64,000 nucleotides of DNA, taken from Photobacterium carnosum. GTDB taxonomy: Bacteria; Pseudomonadota; Gammaproteobacteria; Enterobacterales; Vibrionaceae. The stretch is from assembly GCF_002849605.1 (NCBI RefSeq), contig NZ_NPIB01000018.1, forward strand, positions 28,541-92,540, written 5' to 3'. The number at the start of each line of letters is the position of its first letter. The stretch's first letter is position 1. A program made the position numbers and the translations under genes. Positions 17,712-28,137 of the stretch are shown piece by piece. A model generated the notes under the pieces. That model made no database searches, was not told where the DNA came from, and saw only the letters and a program-made list of their open reading frames with translations.

Positions 17712-19097
17712 ATGCTAAACCCTAATACTGCTAAAACAGTCATTGATCACGCACTATTTCTTGGTGCTGATTTTGCTGAATTATTTATCGAGCACCATCA
17801 ATCAAGCTCGGTTCAACTTATTTCATCTGAAATTGATAAAGTCAATTCAGGCATTGATTTTGGTATTGGTATCCGTCTATTTTTTGGACATAAAGTTCTC
17901 TACGGTTACACCAACAGCACTGATGAAGAAGAATTAAAACGCGTTACATCTTTACTTGCCGCTAAAGATAAGCGTGAGCAAATATTAACCGCAGGCACGC
18001 TTAACTTAAATCGTTATGACAATAAACATAGCTGTCAATTACCGCTTAGCCAAGATACCAATATGGCGGCTAAAATTGCATTTTTACGTCAAGCCGATCA
18101 AGCCGCTCGCGCCGAAAATGAAAAAATAGCCCAATTTATTGGTAGCGTTGCACAACGTGAACAACAAATTGAGATTTTCAACTCAGATGGCCTTCATATT
18201 GGTGACACGCGTCATTACACTCGAATTTCTGCTAATGCTGTTGCACAAAATGGCAGTGAGCAATCAACAGGTTATGAAGCACCGGGGGCATTTACAGGTT
18301 GGGAATTAAATACTCACCTTGACGCACAAAAACTGGGCCATGATGTTGCACAGCAAGCAATGGTTAAACTGTTTGCAGAAGCCTGCCCGTCAGGTAAAAT
18401 GCCCGTCATTATAGGAAATGGTTTTGGTGGTGTTATCTTCCACGAAGCCTGTGGTCACTTACTTGAAACCACTTCTGTTGCTAAAAAAGCGTCGGTTTTT
18501 TACGATAAGATGGGCGAAATAATTGCTAATTCCGTTGTTAGTGCTGTTGATGATGGCACCATGACCAATCAATGGGGTTCAATCAACATTGATGATGAAG
18601 GCATGGAAACCCAACGCACTCAACTGATTAAAGACGGTCAACTAACCAGCTTTATGGTCGATCGTATGGGGGGCTTAAAAACAGGCTTCGCACGTACAGG
18701 TTCTGGTCGTCGTGAATCTTATAAGTTCGCCCCTACTTCACGTATGCGTAATACCTTTATTGAGCCAGGTACAAGCACTCTCGATGATATGCTTGCAGGT
18801 GTTGAACGTGGCATTTACGCAAAAAAAATGGGTGGAGGCTCAGTACAACCAGGTACAGGTGAATTTAACTTTGCTGTCCAAGAAGCGTATTTAGTTGAGA
18901 ACGGTAAAATCACTAAACCACTAAAATCAGCGACATTAATCAGTACTGGTCCTAAAGTATTGAAAGAAATTAGCATGATAGGTAATGATTTCGCACTTGC
19001 CGCTGGCATGTGTGGATCGGTAAGTGGCTCCGTGCCAACAAGCGTCGGTCAGGCTGCATTGAAAGTTGATAATATTCTTGTGGGAGGTGGCAACTAA
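17712..19097 (+). CDS. tldD: TldD-type metalloprotease subunit
   Basis: This 461-residue protein is the catalytic half of a TldD/TldE heterodimer, a zinc metalloprotease that degrades or matures peptides such as microcin B17 and CcdA. The zinc motif HEACGH (HExxxH, residues 244-249) is intact, followed by the family's SVAKKASVFYDKMGE and the C-terminal glycine-rich segments (GTGEFNFAVQEAYLVENG, AGMCGSVSGSVPTSVGQ). It has AGGGAG eight bases upstream. Its stop overlaps the start of the next gene as TAATG. In E. coli tldD and pmbA are unlinked, so this linked pair may be an additional TldD/E system rather than the housekeeping one. Confidence 0.88.
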   Translation: MLNPNTAKTVIDHALFLGADFAELFIEHHQSSSVQLISSEIDKVNSGIDFGIGIRLFFGHKVLYGYTNSTDEEELKRVTSLLAAKDKREQILTAGTLNLNRYDNKHSCQLPLSQDTNMAAKIAFLRQADQAARAENEKIAQFIGSVAQREQQIEIFNSDGLHIGDTRHYTRISANAVAQNGSEQSTGYEAPGAFTGWELNTHLDAQKLGHDVAQQAMVKLFAEACPSGKMPVIIGNGFGGVIFHEACGHLLETTSVAKKASVFYDKMGEIIANSVVSAVDDGTMTNQWGSINIDDEGMETQRTQLIKDGQLTSFMVDRMGGLKTGFARTGSGRRESYKFAPTSRMRNTFIEPGTSTLDDMLAGVERGIYAKKMGGGSVQPGTGEFNFAVQEAYLVENGKITKPLKSATLISTGPKVLKEISMIGNDFALAAGMCGSVSGSVPTSVGQAALKVDNILVGGGN

Positions 19098-20440
19098 TGA
19101 CAGATCAAAACGCACTACAACAGGCCATCGATTACGTACTTGATCGTGTTAAAGCACAAGATGCTGCTGCCGATGTTATTGCAAACCGTAGTAACAATTT
19201 TTCATTAAAAGCTAACCAAGGTGAACTTGACGAATACAAAGTAACGTCAGGTCAGGTGATTGGTGTACGTGTAATTAAAGATCAACGTACCGCTACCAGT
19301 TATTCTGAATCACTGGATCTCGCAAGCCTTGATTTAATGGTTAATAATGCATTAATCAATGCTCAGTATTCTCAGCAAGATCCCCATCAAAACATCAGTT
19401 GTCTTGATAGCCGATTGGCGACAATAGACCCTGAAGTTTATCAAATCGAAACCGCTACCGTTGATGAAAAGATTGCTCTTGCATTGTCCCTAGAACAAGG
19501 TGTCGTTAGTAAACCTCACGCAACTAGTGCGCCTTATAATGGTTTTGCTGAATCTGATAGCCATGTCATTTTAGCTAACACTCAAGGGACATTGTGTAGC
19601 CATAATGAGCGGTCGACTTATTGCTATGCTTATACGCTGTATGAAAAAGACGGTAAACAAGCCATGCATGGTGGCATGTCATCAGGACGTGTCTTTAGTC
19701 AGTTAGATCCTAACTATTGTATTAACCACGGTTATGAAATGGCACAAGCACTATTAGACGGTGCTCCGATTGCCAGTAAACACTATTCAGTGATCTTTAC
19801 ACTCAGTGCATTAAGTAATTTATTCTCAGCTTATGGCATGTGCCTGTCAGGACAAGCCGCAATGAAAGGGATAAACCCTTGGCGTGACGCACTTTTTACG
19901 CCAATTGCAAGTTCGCTACTGACCATTACAGATACTGCCTATGTCAATGGCGGCTTTGCGATTAAAGCATTTGATAGTGAAGGATTTGCAACCCGTGATA
20001 CTTTATTAATTAGCGAAGGTAAATTACAGAGCTTATTGCACAATAGCCATACAGCCAGCTACTTTGGCATTGAAAATACTGCCAATGCTTCACGCTCAGC
20101 AAAAGGGGGCTTAGGTGTTGGTGGATCGCATACCGTTATTCAGACAGGAAATAGCTCAGAAGCAGAAATCACTGCAGGCGAATACCTTGAGCTAGTCGAG
20201 CTACAAGGTGTACATTCAGGTGCAGATGCCGTTAGTGGTGATTTTTCATTTGGGGCTAGTGGTTTTCTATGTCGTGATGGACAACGTCTACAAGCCGTAC
20301 GTGGTATTACGGTTGCGGGTAATTTTTACCAAATGATCAAAGAAATTGATGCCGTAGGTACTCAACTCGATAACGATTATAGCCGTAGTTTCTATGCGCC
20401 TAAAATCCGCTTTACGCGTTTGAATATTGCCGGAAAATAA
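19097..20440 (+). CDS. TldE/PmbA-type partner subunit
   Basis: This 447-residue member of the TldD/PmbA family lacks the HExxxH zinc motif, as expected for the non-catalytic TldE subunit. Shared features are the N-terminal strand pattern (NNFSLKANQGELDEYKVTSGQVIGVRV) and the C-terminal GVHSGADAVSGDFSFGASGFLCRDG, typical of PmbA. It overlaps tldD by one base, so the subunits are translationally coupled in about equal amounts. A strong terminator follows. A pmbA paralogue outside this window is possible, so the gene symbol is left blank. Confidence 0.85.
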   Translation: MTDQNALQQAIDYVLDRVKAQDAAADVIANRSNNFSLKANQGELDEYKVTSGQVIGVRVIKDQRTATSYSESLDLASLDLMVNNALINAQYSQQDPHQNISCLDSRLATIDPEVYQIETATVDEKIALALSLEQGVVSKPHATSAPYNGFAESDSHVILANTQGTLCSHNERSTYCYAYTLYEKDGKQAMHGGMSSGRVFSQLDPNYCINHGYEMAQALLDGAPIASKHYSVIFTLSALSNLFSAYGMCLSGQAAMKGINPWRDALFTPIASSLLTITDTAYVNGGFAIKAFDSEGFATRDTLLISEGKLQSLLHNSHTASYFGIENTANASRSAKGGLGVGGSHTVIQTGNSSEAEITAGEYLELVELQGVHSGADAVSGDFSFGASGFLCRDGQRLQAVRGITVAGNFYQMIKEIDAVGTQLDNDYSRSFYAPKIRFTRLNIAGK

Positions 20441-20456
20441 TACACTTATTAATGAT

Positions 20457-20494
20457 AAACCTTACTGATACTTATATTCAGTAAGGTTTTTTTT
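20457..20494 (+). terminator. Rho-independent terminator after tldD-tldE
   Basis: A perfect 12-bp stem (20457-20468 with 20478-20489) is followed by T8. Confidence 0.9.
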
Positions 20495-20611
20495 GCGCTA
20501 ACTCAAATACTTGTCTATTTTCATCTTCACAACTAACAATCTTTATTATTAGATTTAAGATCTTCCACAAAATGCGATAACATAGAAAAAACACCTAATA
20601 AGAATAAGACT

Positions 20612-21412
20612 ATGAATCTTACCGCCATTGCAACACTGCAAATGAATAATAAAATGTTTGCTAACCCACGTCGTATCGCACTATTAAAAGCCATTGATGT
20701 AACAGGCTCTATCAGTCAAGGCGCTAAATTAGCAGGCATTAGCTATAAAGCAGCCTCTGATGCGATTAAAGATATGAATACTAACAATGAACAGCCGTTA
20801 GTTAACTGTGAGAAAGGCGGTAAAGGCGGCGGTGGTGCAACACTGACGCGATTTGGTCAACGTCTAATCCAGATGTATGATCTTTTAAATAAAATTCAAG
20901 ACATGGGCTTACAAGCGCTTAATGATGATAATGCACCACTTGATAGTTTACTCGGTGTTATGAGCCGTTTTTCATTACAAACCAGTGCGCGTAATCAATT
21001 ATTTGGACATATATCTGCCATTGAAACCCATGATTTACATGATATCGTCACGATAGCTATTACAGACAATCACCATATCCAAGCAACAATTACTCATGGT
21101 AGTACCCTGCGCTTACATCTAGAACAAAATAAAGATGTAGTAACCTTAGTCAAAGGTCCTGCTATTACAGTTTGTAGTGAAGAAAATTTAATTCATGGTA
21201 AGCGTGATCGGTTTGATAACCAATTACTAGGTACACTGACTGCAATGAAACAAGATCGTCAGTCAACAGAAATTACTATTAGTTTAAACGATGAGATAAG
21301 TATTTGTGCTTTCGTTGATAATCAAGATTTAATGGATGAAACTTTACGTTTAGGTATGCCGATTTACGCCTTATTTCATTCAACTCACGTGATTGTTGCA
21401 AGTATGTGTTAA
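20612..21412 (+). CDS. modE: Molybdate-responsive transcriptional regulator ModE
   Basis: This 266-residue protein has ModE architecture: an N-terminal winged helix-turn-helix (FANPRRIALLKAIDVTGSISQGAKLAGISYKAA), the wing KGGKGGGGATLTRFGQRL, and two C-terminal Mop/TOBE domains containing SRFSLQTSARNQLFG, which resembles the molybdate-binding segment of E. coli ModE. With molybdate bound it represses modABC. The operator it should recognise is visible at 3390-3413 in front of modA, about 17 kb away, so regulator and target are unlinked transcription units. It is monocistronic. Confidence 0.95.
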   Translation: MNLTAIATLQMNNKMFANPRRIALLKAIDVTGSISQGAKLAGISYKAASDAIKDMNTNNEQPLVNCEKGGKGGGGATLTRFGQRLIQMYDLLNKIQDMGLQALNDDNAPLDSLLGVMSRFSLQTSARNQLFGHISAIETHDLHDIVTIAITDNHHIQATITHGSTLRLHLEQNKDVVTLVKGPAITVCSEENLIHGKRDRFDNQLLGTLTAMKQDRQSTEITISLNDEISICAFVDNQDLMDETLRLGMPIYALFHSTHVIVASMC

Positions 21413-21480
21413 ATAGCTAATTTACACTCAATAATAGCCCTATGCTCAACGGAGTGAGCTGATTATTATCATCAATTTTT

Positions 21481-21750
21481 TTATAAGCCTAAGCTACATT
21501 CTTCTGAAAAAGCATTGTAGTTAAAACCTTGTCTTATACAATCAGTAAAATGAGCATAGTCTTCATATTGCTGAATAATAATCAAACCACAAGCAATAAA
21601 TACAAAAACGAGAGTGACCATATTCAACCAAATCTTTTTCTGTTTTAGTGAACATAAAAAAAGTGTAACTGATAATGGCACACAAGCAATGCTTACAAAC
21701 CAAAGTGTCGCTGATGAAAATACCATTCTTATATAACCGTTAAAATACAA
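21481..21750 (-). CDS. Small two-helix membrane protein, unknown
   Basis: This 89-residue protein is not recognised. Two hydrophobic segments are visible (about 10-32 and 43-60) with a basic loop KQKKIW between them, followed by a short tail with two cysteines (DCIRQGF, EECSLGL) that would lie outside the membrane. A second in-frame ATG at 21726 would shorten it by eight residues. No partner gene is evident. Confidence 0.45.
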   Translation of the reverse strand: MYFNGYIRMVFSSATLWFVSIACVPLSVTLFLCSLKQKKIWLNMVTLVFVFIACGLIIIQQYEDYAHFTDCIRQGFNYNAFSEECSLGL

Positions 21751-21967
21751 TTAACACTACTAGCATTTTAACGCTTTTTTACTCAAATATGAGTTTTAAT
21801 TTAAAAAATATACTTATTTGGCAAAAAAATAACACAAATAAAGATATATTTAAAAATAACGTTGCTTATATGAACGTTTCTCTATTGCATATACATCATT
21901 ATACCTATTGGCAATAACTGCCAATAAGCACAATGATTATAAAATAATACTGAATTTAAATTAATAA

Positions 21968-22702
21968 TTAAATAACAAGACCGCCATCCACTTTCAATAC
22001 TTGTCCCGTAATAAAGCTCGATTGAGCACTCGCTAAAAATAATGCACTATTAGCAATATCTTGCGCCTTACCCATTCGTTTTAATGGCGTTTTCGACGTC
22101 ATATGCTTAATAACTTTTTCAGGTAAATCAACAGTCATCGGTGTTTCTACAAACCCTGGAGCAATACAATTCGCACGAACTTGCGCGCCCTTACGAGCAA
22201 ACTCTTTCGCCCATGATTTCGTCATCGCAATCACGCCAGCTTTGGTTGCGGCATAGTTAGTTTGACCAATATTACCATCCGTCCCCACAACTGAAGACAT
22301 GGTAATAATGGAGCCAATACCCGCTTGCATCATCACAGGAGCGATCGCTTGGGTCATATTAAACACACCTTTAAGATTAACATCTATGACGAGATCCCAG
22401 TCAGACTCTGTCATTTTATCAATCAAATTATCACGGGTGATGCCAGCATTATTCACTAATACATCAATATGTCCATATTGCTCTGTAAGCTGCTTTACCG
22501 CTTTTGCAACCCCTTTTCGGTCACATACATTAAGCTCTAATGCGGTAACATTTGGGAACTGCTGCTCTAAATCAACCATCGTTCCCATATTCATATCACA
22601 AGCGATAACACGTGTTGCATTTTGACGTGCAAATGTTTCAACAATACAACGACCAATTCCCTGGGCTCCACCTGTTACAAGACAAACCTTACCTGTTAGC
22701 AT
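21968..22702 (-). CDS. Short-chain dehydrogenase, FabG/PhaB-like 3-oxoacyl reductase
   Basis: This 244-residue classical SDR has an NADP-type glycine motif TGGAQGIGR (about 10-18), NNAG (about 86-89), the catalytic serine in TMSSVVG, and the YAATK active-site tyrosine-lysine. The C-terminus KVDGGLVI is typical of FabG. It is most like 3-oxoacyl-ACP or acetoacetyl-CoA reductases. It stands alone here, outside a fab cluster, so a housekeeping FabG role is less likely than an accessory one. A LysR-family relic lies upstream in divergent orientation. Confidence 0.85.
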   Translation of the reverse strand: MLTGKVCLVTGGAQGIGRCIVETFARQNATRVIACDMNMGTMVDLEQQFPNVTALELNVCDRKGVAKAVKQLTEQYGHIDVLVNNAGITRDNLIDKMTESDWDLVIDVNLKGVFNMTQAIAPVMMQAGIGSIITMSSVVGTDGNIGQTNYAATKAGVIAMTKSWAKEFARKGAQVRANCIAPGFVETPMTVDLPEKVIKHMTSKTPLKRMGKAQDIANSALFLASAQSSFITGQVLKVDGGLVI

Positions 22703-22930
22703 ATCCTTCCCCTTAATATTATCGTCCTACAATAAAATCAAAACTTTAGCGCTCAATATTTAGTTTAGATAACTCTCGCTTGAATACTTATCTCAATATC
22801 ACAAGACACAATTGCAAAAATGAAACAACACAATCAAACTCAATTATAAACAAATGCAACACAGCGCATAATCAGTATACTCTAATCATTATTAATGAAT
22901 ACAAATTAACCAATTAATACAGGGGAAATA

Positions 22931-23236
22931 ATGTTAGATAAGATTATTTTTTCTTAATATTGTTTGATATCAGTCAGTAACAGAAGCCGCGAAGCAATAT
23001 GGAATTTCAACATCAATGGGACCAGTTTGATTTTTGAACAAAATGGCGAATATAATTCAATACAAATTTCACGTACGGTTGAAATTGATAACAGGGAGAT
23101 TTAAAAGAATATCGCACTTACAGGAGGGGGAATTGCTTATTTACCCTATAGTAAAATTCAAGATTACTTACAACAAAATAAATTAGTGTCAGTGCTTAAC
23201 AACTATATTAGCAGCGAATTTGAACCTAAGCCGTAA
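22931..23236 (+). pseudogene. LysR-family regulator relic (internal deletion and frameshifts)
   Basis: Pieces of a LysR-type transcriptional regulator are readable across three plus-strand frames. MLDKIIF opens the relic, VTEAAKQYGISTS resembles the helix-turn-helix, WDQFDF with EQNGEYNSIQISRTVEID comes from the effector domain, and GGGIAYLPYSKIQDYL with a short tail ends at the stop before 23236. Only about 100 codons remain of a normal 300, so most of the effector domain is deleted and at least three frameshifts are present. It is divergent from the SDR gene, a normal position for a LysR regulator of that gene. Confidence 0.65.
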
Positions 23237-23257
23237 TGTTATCAAAAAAAACACACA

Positions 23258-23287
23258 AAAAAGCCAGACTTTCGTCTGGCTTTTTTA
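23258..23287. terminator. Terminator at the end of deaD
   Basis: A perfect stem (23258-23269 with 23274-23285) has a TTTC-type loop and A/T runs on both sides. It serves deaD on the minus strand and can also act on the plus strand. Confidence 0.9.
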
Positions 23288-23302
23288 TCACACTAGCGCA
23301 AA

Positions 23303-25276
23303 TTATGCGTCAGTACGAGGCTTACGGTCGCCAGCTGGACGCGCTGCAGCAGCAGCACCATCACGGTTACCACGGTAGCCACCACGAGTGTCGTTGCCAC
23401 GGTTGCGATCGAAACGACGTTCGCCACCACGTTCACCACCACGGTTGCTATCACGGCTACCACGATGACCAGTACGCTCGCCACCATCACGGTTGCCAGC
23501 AGTACGTGGACGATGTTCACGCAATACTTCACCTTCAACAACAACTGCTTTAACGTCATTCTGGCGAATACGTAGTTTCTGCAATTGCGCTGTAACTTCT
23601 GCTGTCATCTTCTTAGGAAGTTGAACAAAAGTATGTGAAGGTGCAAGTTTAATCGCACCGATGAACTCTTTGCTTAAGCCAAGTTCGTTTGCGATTGCGC
23701 CAACGATATCTTTAACTTGAACACCTTGCTCACGGCCAACTTGTAATTGGTAAGTATCCCAATCAGCGCTGTTGAAAGTGCGACGTTCGCCACGATCACC
23801 ACCACGTTCGCCACCACGTTCAGGACGATCGCCACGACGTTCGCCACGATCAGGACGGTCACCACGGCGTTCGCCACGATCACTACCACGATCATCACGG
23901 TCACCACGACGCTCACGACGTTGTGATTCACGCTCAATAGCTGCTAGCATTGGATCTGGACCTTTATAGAATAAAGGACGGTTACCTTGCTGGCGCTGAA
24001 GAAGCATTGCTGCTAGCGTTGCTGCATCAACATCAATTGATACTTGTAGTTTTTCTATAAGCTCAACAAATGCTTCAACACTTGTTTGTTCTTTCTGTGC
24101 AACTAATTCTTCGCCTAACTTATTAAGACGAGATGCTGCAACTAGATCACGTAGAGGAAGTTGAATTTCTTCCATACGAGACTTAGTTACACGCTCAATA
24201 GTACGTAGCATGCGGATTTGGTTAGTACGAACCAATAGGATCGCTTTACCTTCACGTCCAGCACGACCAGTACGACCGATGCGGTGAATGTATGATTCAA
24301 CATCAAATGGGATATCGTAGTTGAATACGTGTGTAATACGTGCAACGTCTAGGCCACGTGCTACAACGTCAGTTGCAACTAGAATATCAATCACGCCACG
24401 TTTGATATGATCAACAGTACGCTCACGTAGCGACTGAGGAATATCACCGTGAAGTGCCGCAGCTTTAAAGCCACGAGCAGATAACCAATCAGCTAGACGC
24501 TCAGTATCTTGACGAGTACGAACGAATACGATTGATGCATCTGTATTTTCAGTTTCAAGAAGACGACTCATTGCTTCGTCTTTCTCTACGCCCTTAACAA
24601 TCCAAAATTGTTGAGATACTTGAGCAACAGTACGGTTCTCACCAGCAACGTCGATGCGTGCTGGATCACGTAGGAAACGATCAACGATTTCTTTAACGAT
24701 TGGAGGCATAGTTGCAGAGAAAAGTACACGTTGTGCAGTTTCTGGTGCTTGTTCCATGATCCAAGTAACGTCGTCAACGAAACCCATTTTTAGCATTTCA
24801 TCAGCTTCATCAAGAACGAAAGTAGATACTTCGTCTAGGTGAAGTTGCTTACGTGTAATAAGGTCTTTAACACGACCCGGAGTACCAACAACAATGTGAG
24901 TACCATTTTTTAGTGCACGCATTTGATCAACGATAGAAGCACCACCGTAAATCTCAAGAACCTTAAGCCCCTTGATGTTTTGACCAAGTACTTTAATTTC
25001 TGCAGCAACCTGAATTGCAAGCTCACGTGTTGGAGCCATAACAATAGCTTGTGGCTTATGCTGAGAAAGATCTACTTTATTCAGTACAGGCAACGAAAAC
25101 GCTGCTGTTTTACCAGTACCCGTCTGTGCTTTACCAAGCGCATCCGTACCAGTTAGAAGTAGAGGTATTGCCGCCGCCTGGATAGGTGTAGGCGCAACAA
25201 AACCCATAGAATCTAGTGCGGATAATAGTGTGTCGGCCAACTTCAGTTGGCGAAATTCTGTAACAGTTTCTTGCAT
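23303..25276 (-). CDS. deaD: ATP-dependent DEAD-box RNA helicase DeaD/CsdA
   Basis: This 657-residue cold-shock RNA helicase unwinds mRNA and pre-ribosomal structure. Motifs are the Q motif (FVAPTPIQ), AQTGTGKT (50-57), DEAD (156-159), SAT (187-189), and ARGLDVARI and HRIGRTGRAGR in the second RecA domain. The DeaD-specific RNA-binding domain follows (about 545-605, DIVGAIANELGLSKEFIGAIK). Two low-complexity arginine-glycine-aspartate tracts are present: repeated ERRGDR/DRGERR near 470-520 and an RGG-like tail from about 610. The tracts are nearly perfect at the DNA level and create long false ORFs on other frames. It is preceded by a long non-coding leader. Confidence 0.95.
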   Translation of the reverse strand: MQETVTEFRQLKLADTLLSALDSMGFVAPTPIQAAAIPLLLTGTDALGKAQTGTGKTAAFSLPVLNKVDLSQHKPQAIVMAPTRELAIQVAAEIKVLGQNIKGLKVLEIYGGASIVDQMRALKNGTHIVVGTPGRVKDLITRKQLHLDEVSTFVLDEADEMLKMGFVDDVTWIMEQAPETAQRVLFSATMPPIVKEIVDRFLRDPARIDVAGENRTVAQVSQQFWIVKGVEKDEAMSRLLETENTDASIVFVRTRQDTERLADWLSARGFKAAALHGDIPQSLRERTVDHIKRGVIDILVATDVVARGLDVARITHVFNYDIPFDVESYIHRIGRTGRAGREGKAILLVRTNQIRMLRTIERVTKSRMEEIQLPLRDLVAASRLNKLGEELVAQKEQTSVEAFVELIEKLQVSIDVDAATLAAMLLQRQQGNRPLFYKGPDPMLAAIERESQRRERRGDRDDRGSDRGERRGDRPDRGERRGDRPERGGERGGDRGERRTFNSADWDTYQLQVGREQGVQVKDIVGAIANELGLSKEFIGAIKLAPSHTFVQLPKKMTAEVTAQLQKLRIRQNDVKAVVVEGEVLREHRPRTAGNRDGGERTGHRGSRDSNRGGERGGERRFDRNRGNDTRGGYRGNRDGAAAAARPAGDRKPRTDA

Positions 25277-26018
25277 TGGGATCCCAATATATGATCAACT
25301 TAAAAACGGGGCCCCTTTGCTACAGAGGGTTCTGCAACAGCAACCACTAGCACGGGCCTCGACTAATAGGGGCATATTGTGGGCTAATACTTGATAAAAA
25401 GCCAGAAAAAATTGAGCAACGTCACAAAATAACTCACAAACACCCATTTATTGAACAAATAGTACGTTGGATAAACATTTCACGATCTTACATAGATTAT
25501 CAATTGACTATGTTGTTGAAAATACGAGCAATACTATAATGTAAATCTAGTCTTGCTGCCTTAAACTCGCTTTTGTTATTAGATTAGGGTAATCATTTGT
25601 TAGTATTTTTATATTGATTGTTATCTTCTCTGCTCTTTATAGAAGTTAGTTTTTTATTTTTACTTTTTTATTTCTTTCTTTCCTAAAAAAAACATTGTTA
25701 CTAATTGTTTTAAAATGATTTTTAATAAAACAAACACCTCTTTATCCTGTTCTTTTCGTTAGCCGTGAACAACAAAAAGTAAAATATAGCAGTTTAAAGT
25801 TATTTTTTGTTTCTAATTAATATTTTTACAACGTTTTATATTTATCGTCATATTTTGTCATTAATTATTTATTTAATGACATAAAACATAAAAAATTAAA
25901 TATAACTAATTGATTTTATGAAAAATACCAATACTGAAGAAAATTAAAACAGTCAAATCTTGGTTTTATATGACCAAAAACGTATAGTGTCTATGTCGAT
26001 AATCTGAGACCAGACATA
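25277..26018. other. Intergenic region with the deaD leader and rnb promoter
   Basis: These 740 bp hold no gene. The deaD-proximal 100 bp are GC-rich. On the minus strand GCCCCT (complement of 25368-25373) can pair with AGGGGC (complement of 25311-25316), followed by CCCGTTTTT; this is an attenuator-like arrangement with a large loop. E. coli deaD also has a long, autoregulated 5' leader. The rest is very AT-rich. Confidence 0.45.
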
Positions 26019-28031
26019 ATGTTTCAAGATAACCCGCTGTTAGCACAGCTAAAAAAGCAAATACAAGAAACACTTCCTAAAAAGGAAGGTTATATCAAAG
26101 CAACAGATCGTGGCTTTGGCTTTCTAGAAACTGATAACAAAGAAAGCATCTTCATTCCGCCAACATATATGAAAAACGTTATGCACGGTGATCGTGTTAT
26201 TGCCGTTCTTCGTACTGAAAAAGAGCGTGAAGTTGCTGAACCACAAGAGCTTGTTGAGCAAGCAATTACACGCTTTATTGGTCGTGTGAAACTGATCCGT
26301 AATCGCCTACATGTCATTCCAGATCACCCTCAATTAAAAGAAGCGATTAAAGCACGTACCATAAAAGGCCTTAATCCCGAAACATTAAAAGAAGGTGATT
26401 GGGTTGTTGCTGAGCTTACTCAACACCCTCTAGCCGCTAGCAATCAACCATTTTTCTGCGAAGTGAATCAAAAAATCACTGACAGTAATGACAAAATTGC
26501 ACCTTGGTGGGTTACTCTTGCGCGTCATCAACTACCGAATGCAGAACCTGCACCTCAAGATAGTTGGACCATGCTTGATGAAGGTATTGAACGCCAAGAT
26601 TTAACTGATTTGCCCTTCATTACTATTGATGGCGAATCAACTAAAGATATGGATGATGCTTTATATACTGTTGCTAAAGATGACGGTAGTTTTGAGATCA
26701 CCATAGCGATTGCTGATCCTACATCTTATATCGCTGTTGGTGATAAGATGGATGATGAAGCACGTGAACGTGGGTTTACCATTTATCTTCCTGGCCGTAA
26801 CATCCCAATGCTGCCACGCGAGCTAAGTGACGAATTATGTTCGCTTATCGAAAATGAAAAACGCCCTGTTTTATGCTGTCATGTTTCTATTGATAATACG
26901 GGTGTTATTCAAGACGACATCACGTTCTTTGGTGCATGGATCAAATCTCAAGGCCGCTTATCTTATGACAATGTTTCCGACTTCCTTGAAAACGGTCATT
27001 GTGATAATTGGACGCCAAACGCAGCGATAGAACAACAAATTGTTGCTCTACAAGGTTTTGCAACGTTACGTGCTGATTGGCGTATGGCAAATGCGGTGGT
27101 ATTCCCAGATCGTCCAGATTACCGTTTTGAGTTAAGTGAAGATAACGACGTAGTGGCGATTCATACCGATTTACGTCGTATTGCTAATCGCATGATCGAA
27201 GAAGCGATGATCACTGCCAACATTTGTGCGGGTCGAGCTTTAAAAGAAAAGTTTGCGACAGGTGTATTTAACGTTCATAGCGGCTTCCATCCTGAAAAGC
27301 TTGATACTGCGATGGAATTTATTACCAATGCAGAAGCACCGTTTACTAAAGAAGAAATTGTTACTTTAGAAGGCTTCAGTGCATTACGTCGTTGGTTAAA
27401 TACCTTAGATAGTACTTATCTTGATAATCGTTTACGTAAATTCCAAGCTTACAGTGAAGTGGCTAATACACCAGCACCACACTATGCAATGGGTCTGGAT
27501 GTTTACGCGACATGGACATCACCAATACGTAAATACGGCGATATGATCAATCACCGTTTACTTAAAGCACTCATCACAGGTAATGAACCAACACAACAGC
27601 CAGATGACAGCGTAGGTGATGAAATTGCTAATCATCGTCGTCATCACCGCATGGCTGAACGTGATGTGTCTGATTGGCTATACGTTCGTTTACTTAAAGA
27701 TGCAGTGAAGAAAGAAACTATCTTTAAAGCTGAAATCTTTGATATCAACCGCGCAGGTATGCGTGTACGCCTACTTGAAAATGGCGCTGCAGCCTTTATT
27801 CCAGGCTCGCTAATTGTTGATAATAAAGAACGTATTGTATGTAGTGGAGATCTTGGCATTATCAATATTGATGGTGTTAAAGAGTACCAACTTGGTGATA
27901 CCTTTGAAGTGAAGTTAGCGGAAGTTCGCACTGCAACACGTCAATTAATCGCAAGACCTGTACAACAATACCCTGCACCAATCGTTACTTCAGCGCCAGA
28001 ACAAGCAACAGACGCTCAAGAAAAAGCATAA
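26019..28031 (+). CDS. rnb: Exoribonuclease II
   Basis: RNase II is a 3'-5' hydrolytic exoribonuclease that degrades single-stranded mRNA. The 670-residue protein has N-terminal cold-shock domains ([14 protein letters not shown] near 24-37) and the RNB catalytic domain with the four metal-binding aspartates D204, D210, D212 and D213 in [12 protein letters not shown], matching E. coli D201/207/209/210. It ends in a C-terminal S1 domain ([28 protein letters not shown], about 568-595). It is monocistronic with its own terminator. The tail after residue 650 is a little longer than in E. coli. Confidence 0.95.
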   Translation: MFQDNPLLAQLKKQIQETLPKKEGYIKATDRGFGFLETDNKESIFIPPTYMKNVMHGDRVIAVLRTEKEREVAEPQELVEQAITRFIGRVKLIRNRLHVIPDHPQLKEAIKARTIKGLNPETLKEGDWVVAELTQHPLAASNQPFFCEVNQKITDSNDKIAPWWVTLARHQLPNAEPAPQDSWTMLDEGIERQDLTDLPFITIDGESTKDMDDALYTVAKDDGSFEITIAIADPTSYIAVGDKMDDEARERGFTIYLPGRNIPMLPRELSDELCSLIENEKRPVLCCHVSIDNTGVIQDDITFFGAWIKSQGRLSYDNVSDFLENGHCDNWTPNAAIEQQIVALQGFATLRADWRMANAVVFPDRPDYRFELSEDNDVVAIHTDLRRIANRMIEEAMITANICAGRALKEKFATGVFNVHSGFHPEKLDTAMEFITNAEAPFTKEEIVTLEGFSALRRWLNTLDSTYLDNRLRKFQAYSEVANTPAPHYAMGLDVYATWTSPIRKYGDMINHRLLKALITGNEPTQQPDDSVGDEIANHRRHHRMAERDVSDWLYVRLLKDAVKKETIFKAEIFDINRAGMRVRLLENGAAAFIPGSLIVDNKERIVCSGDLGIINIDGVKEYQLGDTFEVKLAEVRTATRQLIARPVQQYPAPIVTSAPEQATDAQEKA

Positions 28032-28056
28032 CGATTTTAATCGGCTTTACAGCAAT

Positions 28057-28084
28057 AAAAGGCCAGTATTTACTGGCCTTTTTT
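28057..28084 (+). terminator. Rho-independent terminator after rnb
   Basis: A perfect 12-bp stem (28057-28068 with 28071-28082, very small loop) ends in a T run. Confidence 0.85.
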
Positions 28085-28137
28085 ACATCTTTCACACTAT
28101 TATTCCAATATAAATAATTCAAAGAAGTCAGCATTTA

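Noticed and set aside
23236..23553. Histidine-rich plus-strand ORF and related antisense frames opposite deaD
   Set aside because: They are the complement of the RGG/ERRGDR low-complexity codons of deaD and end inside its terminator; no ribosome site.
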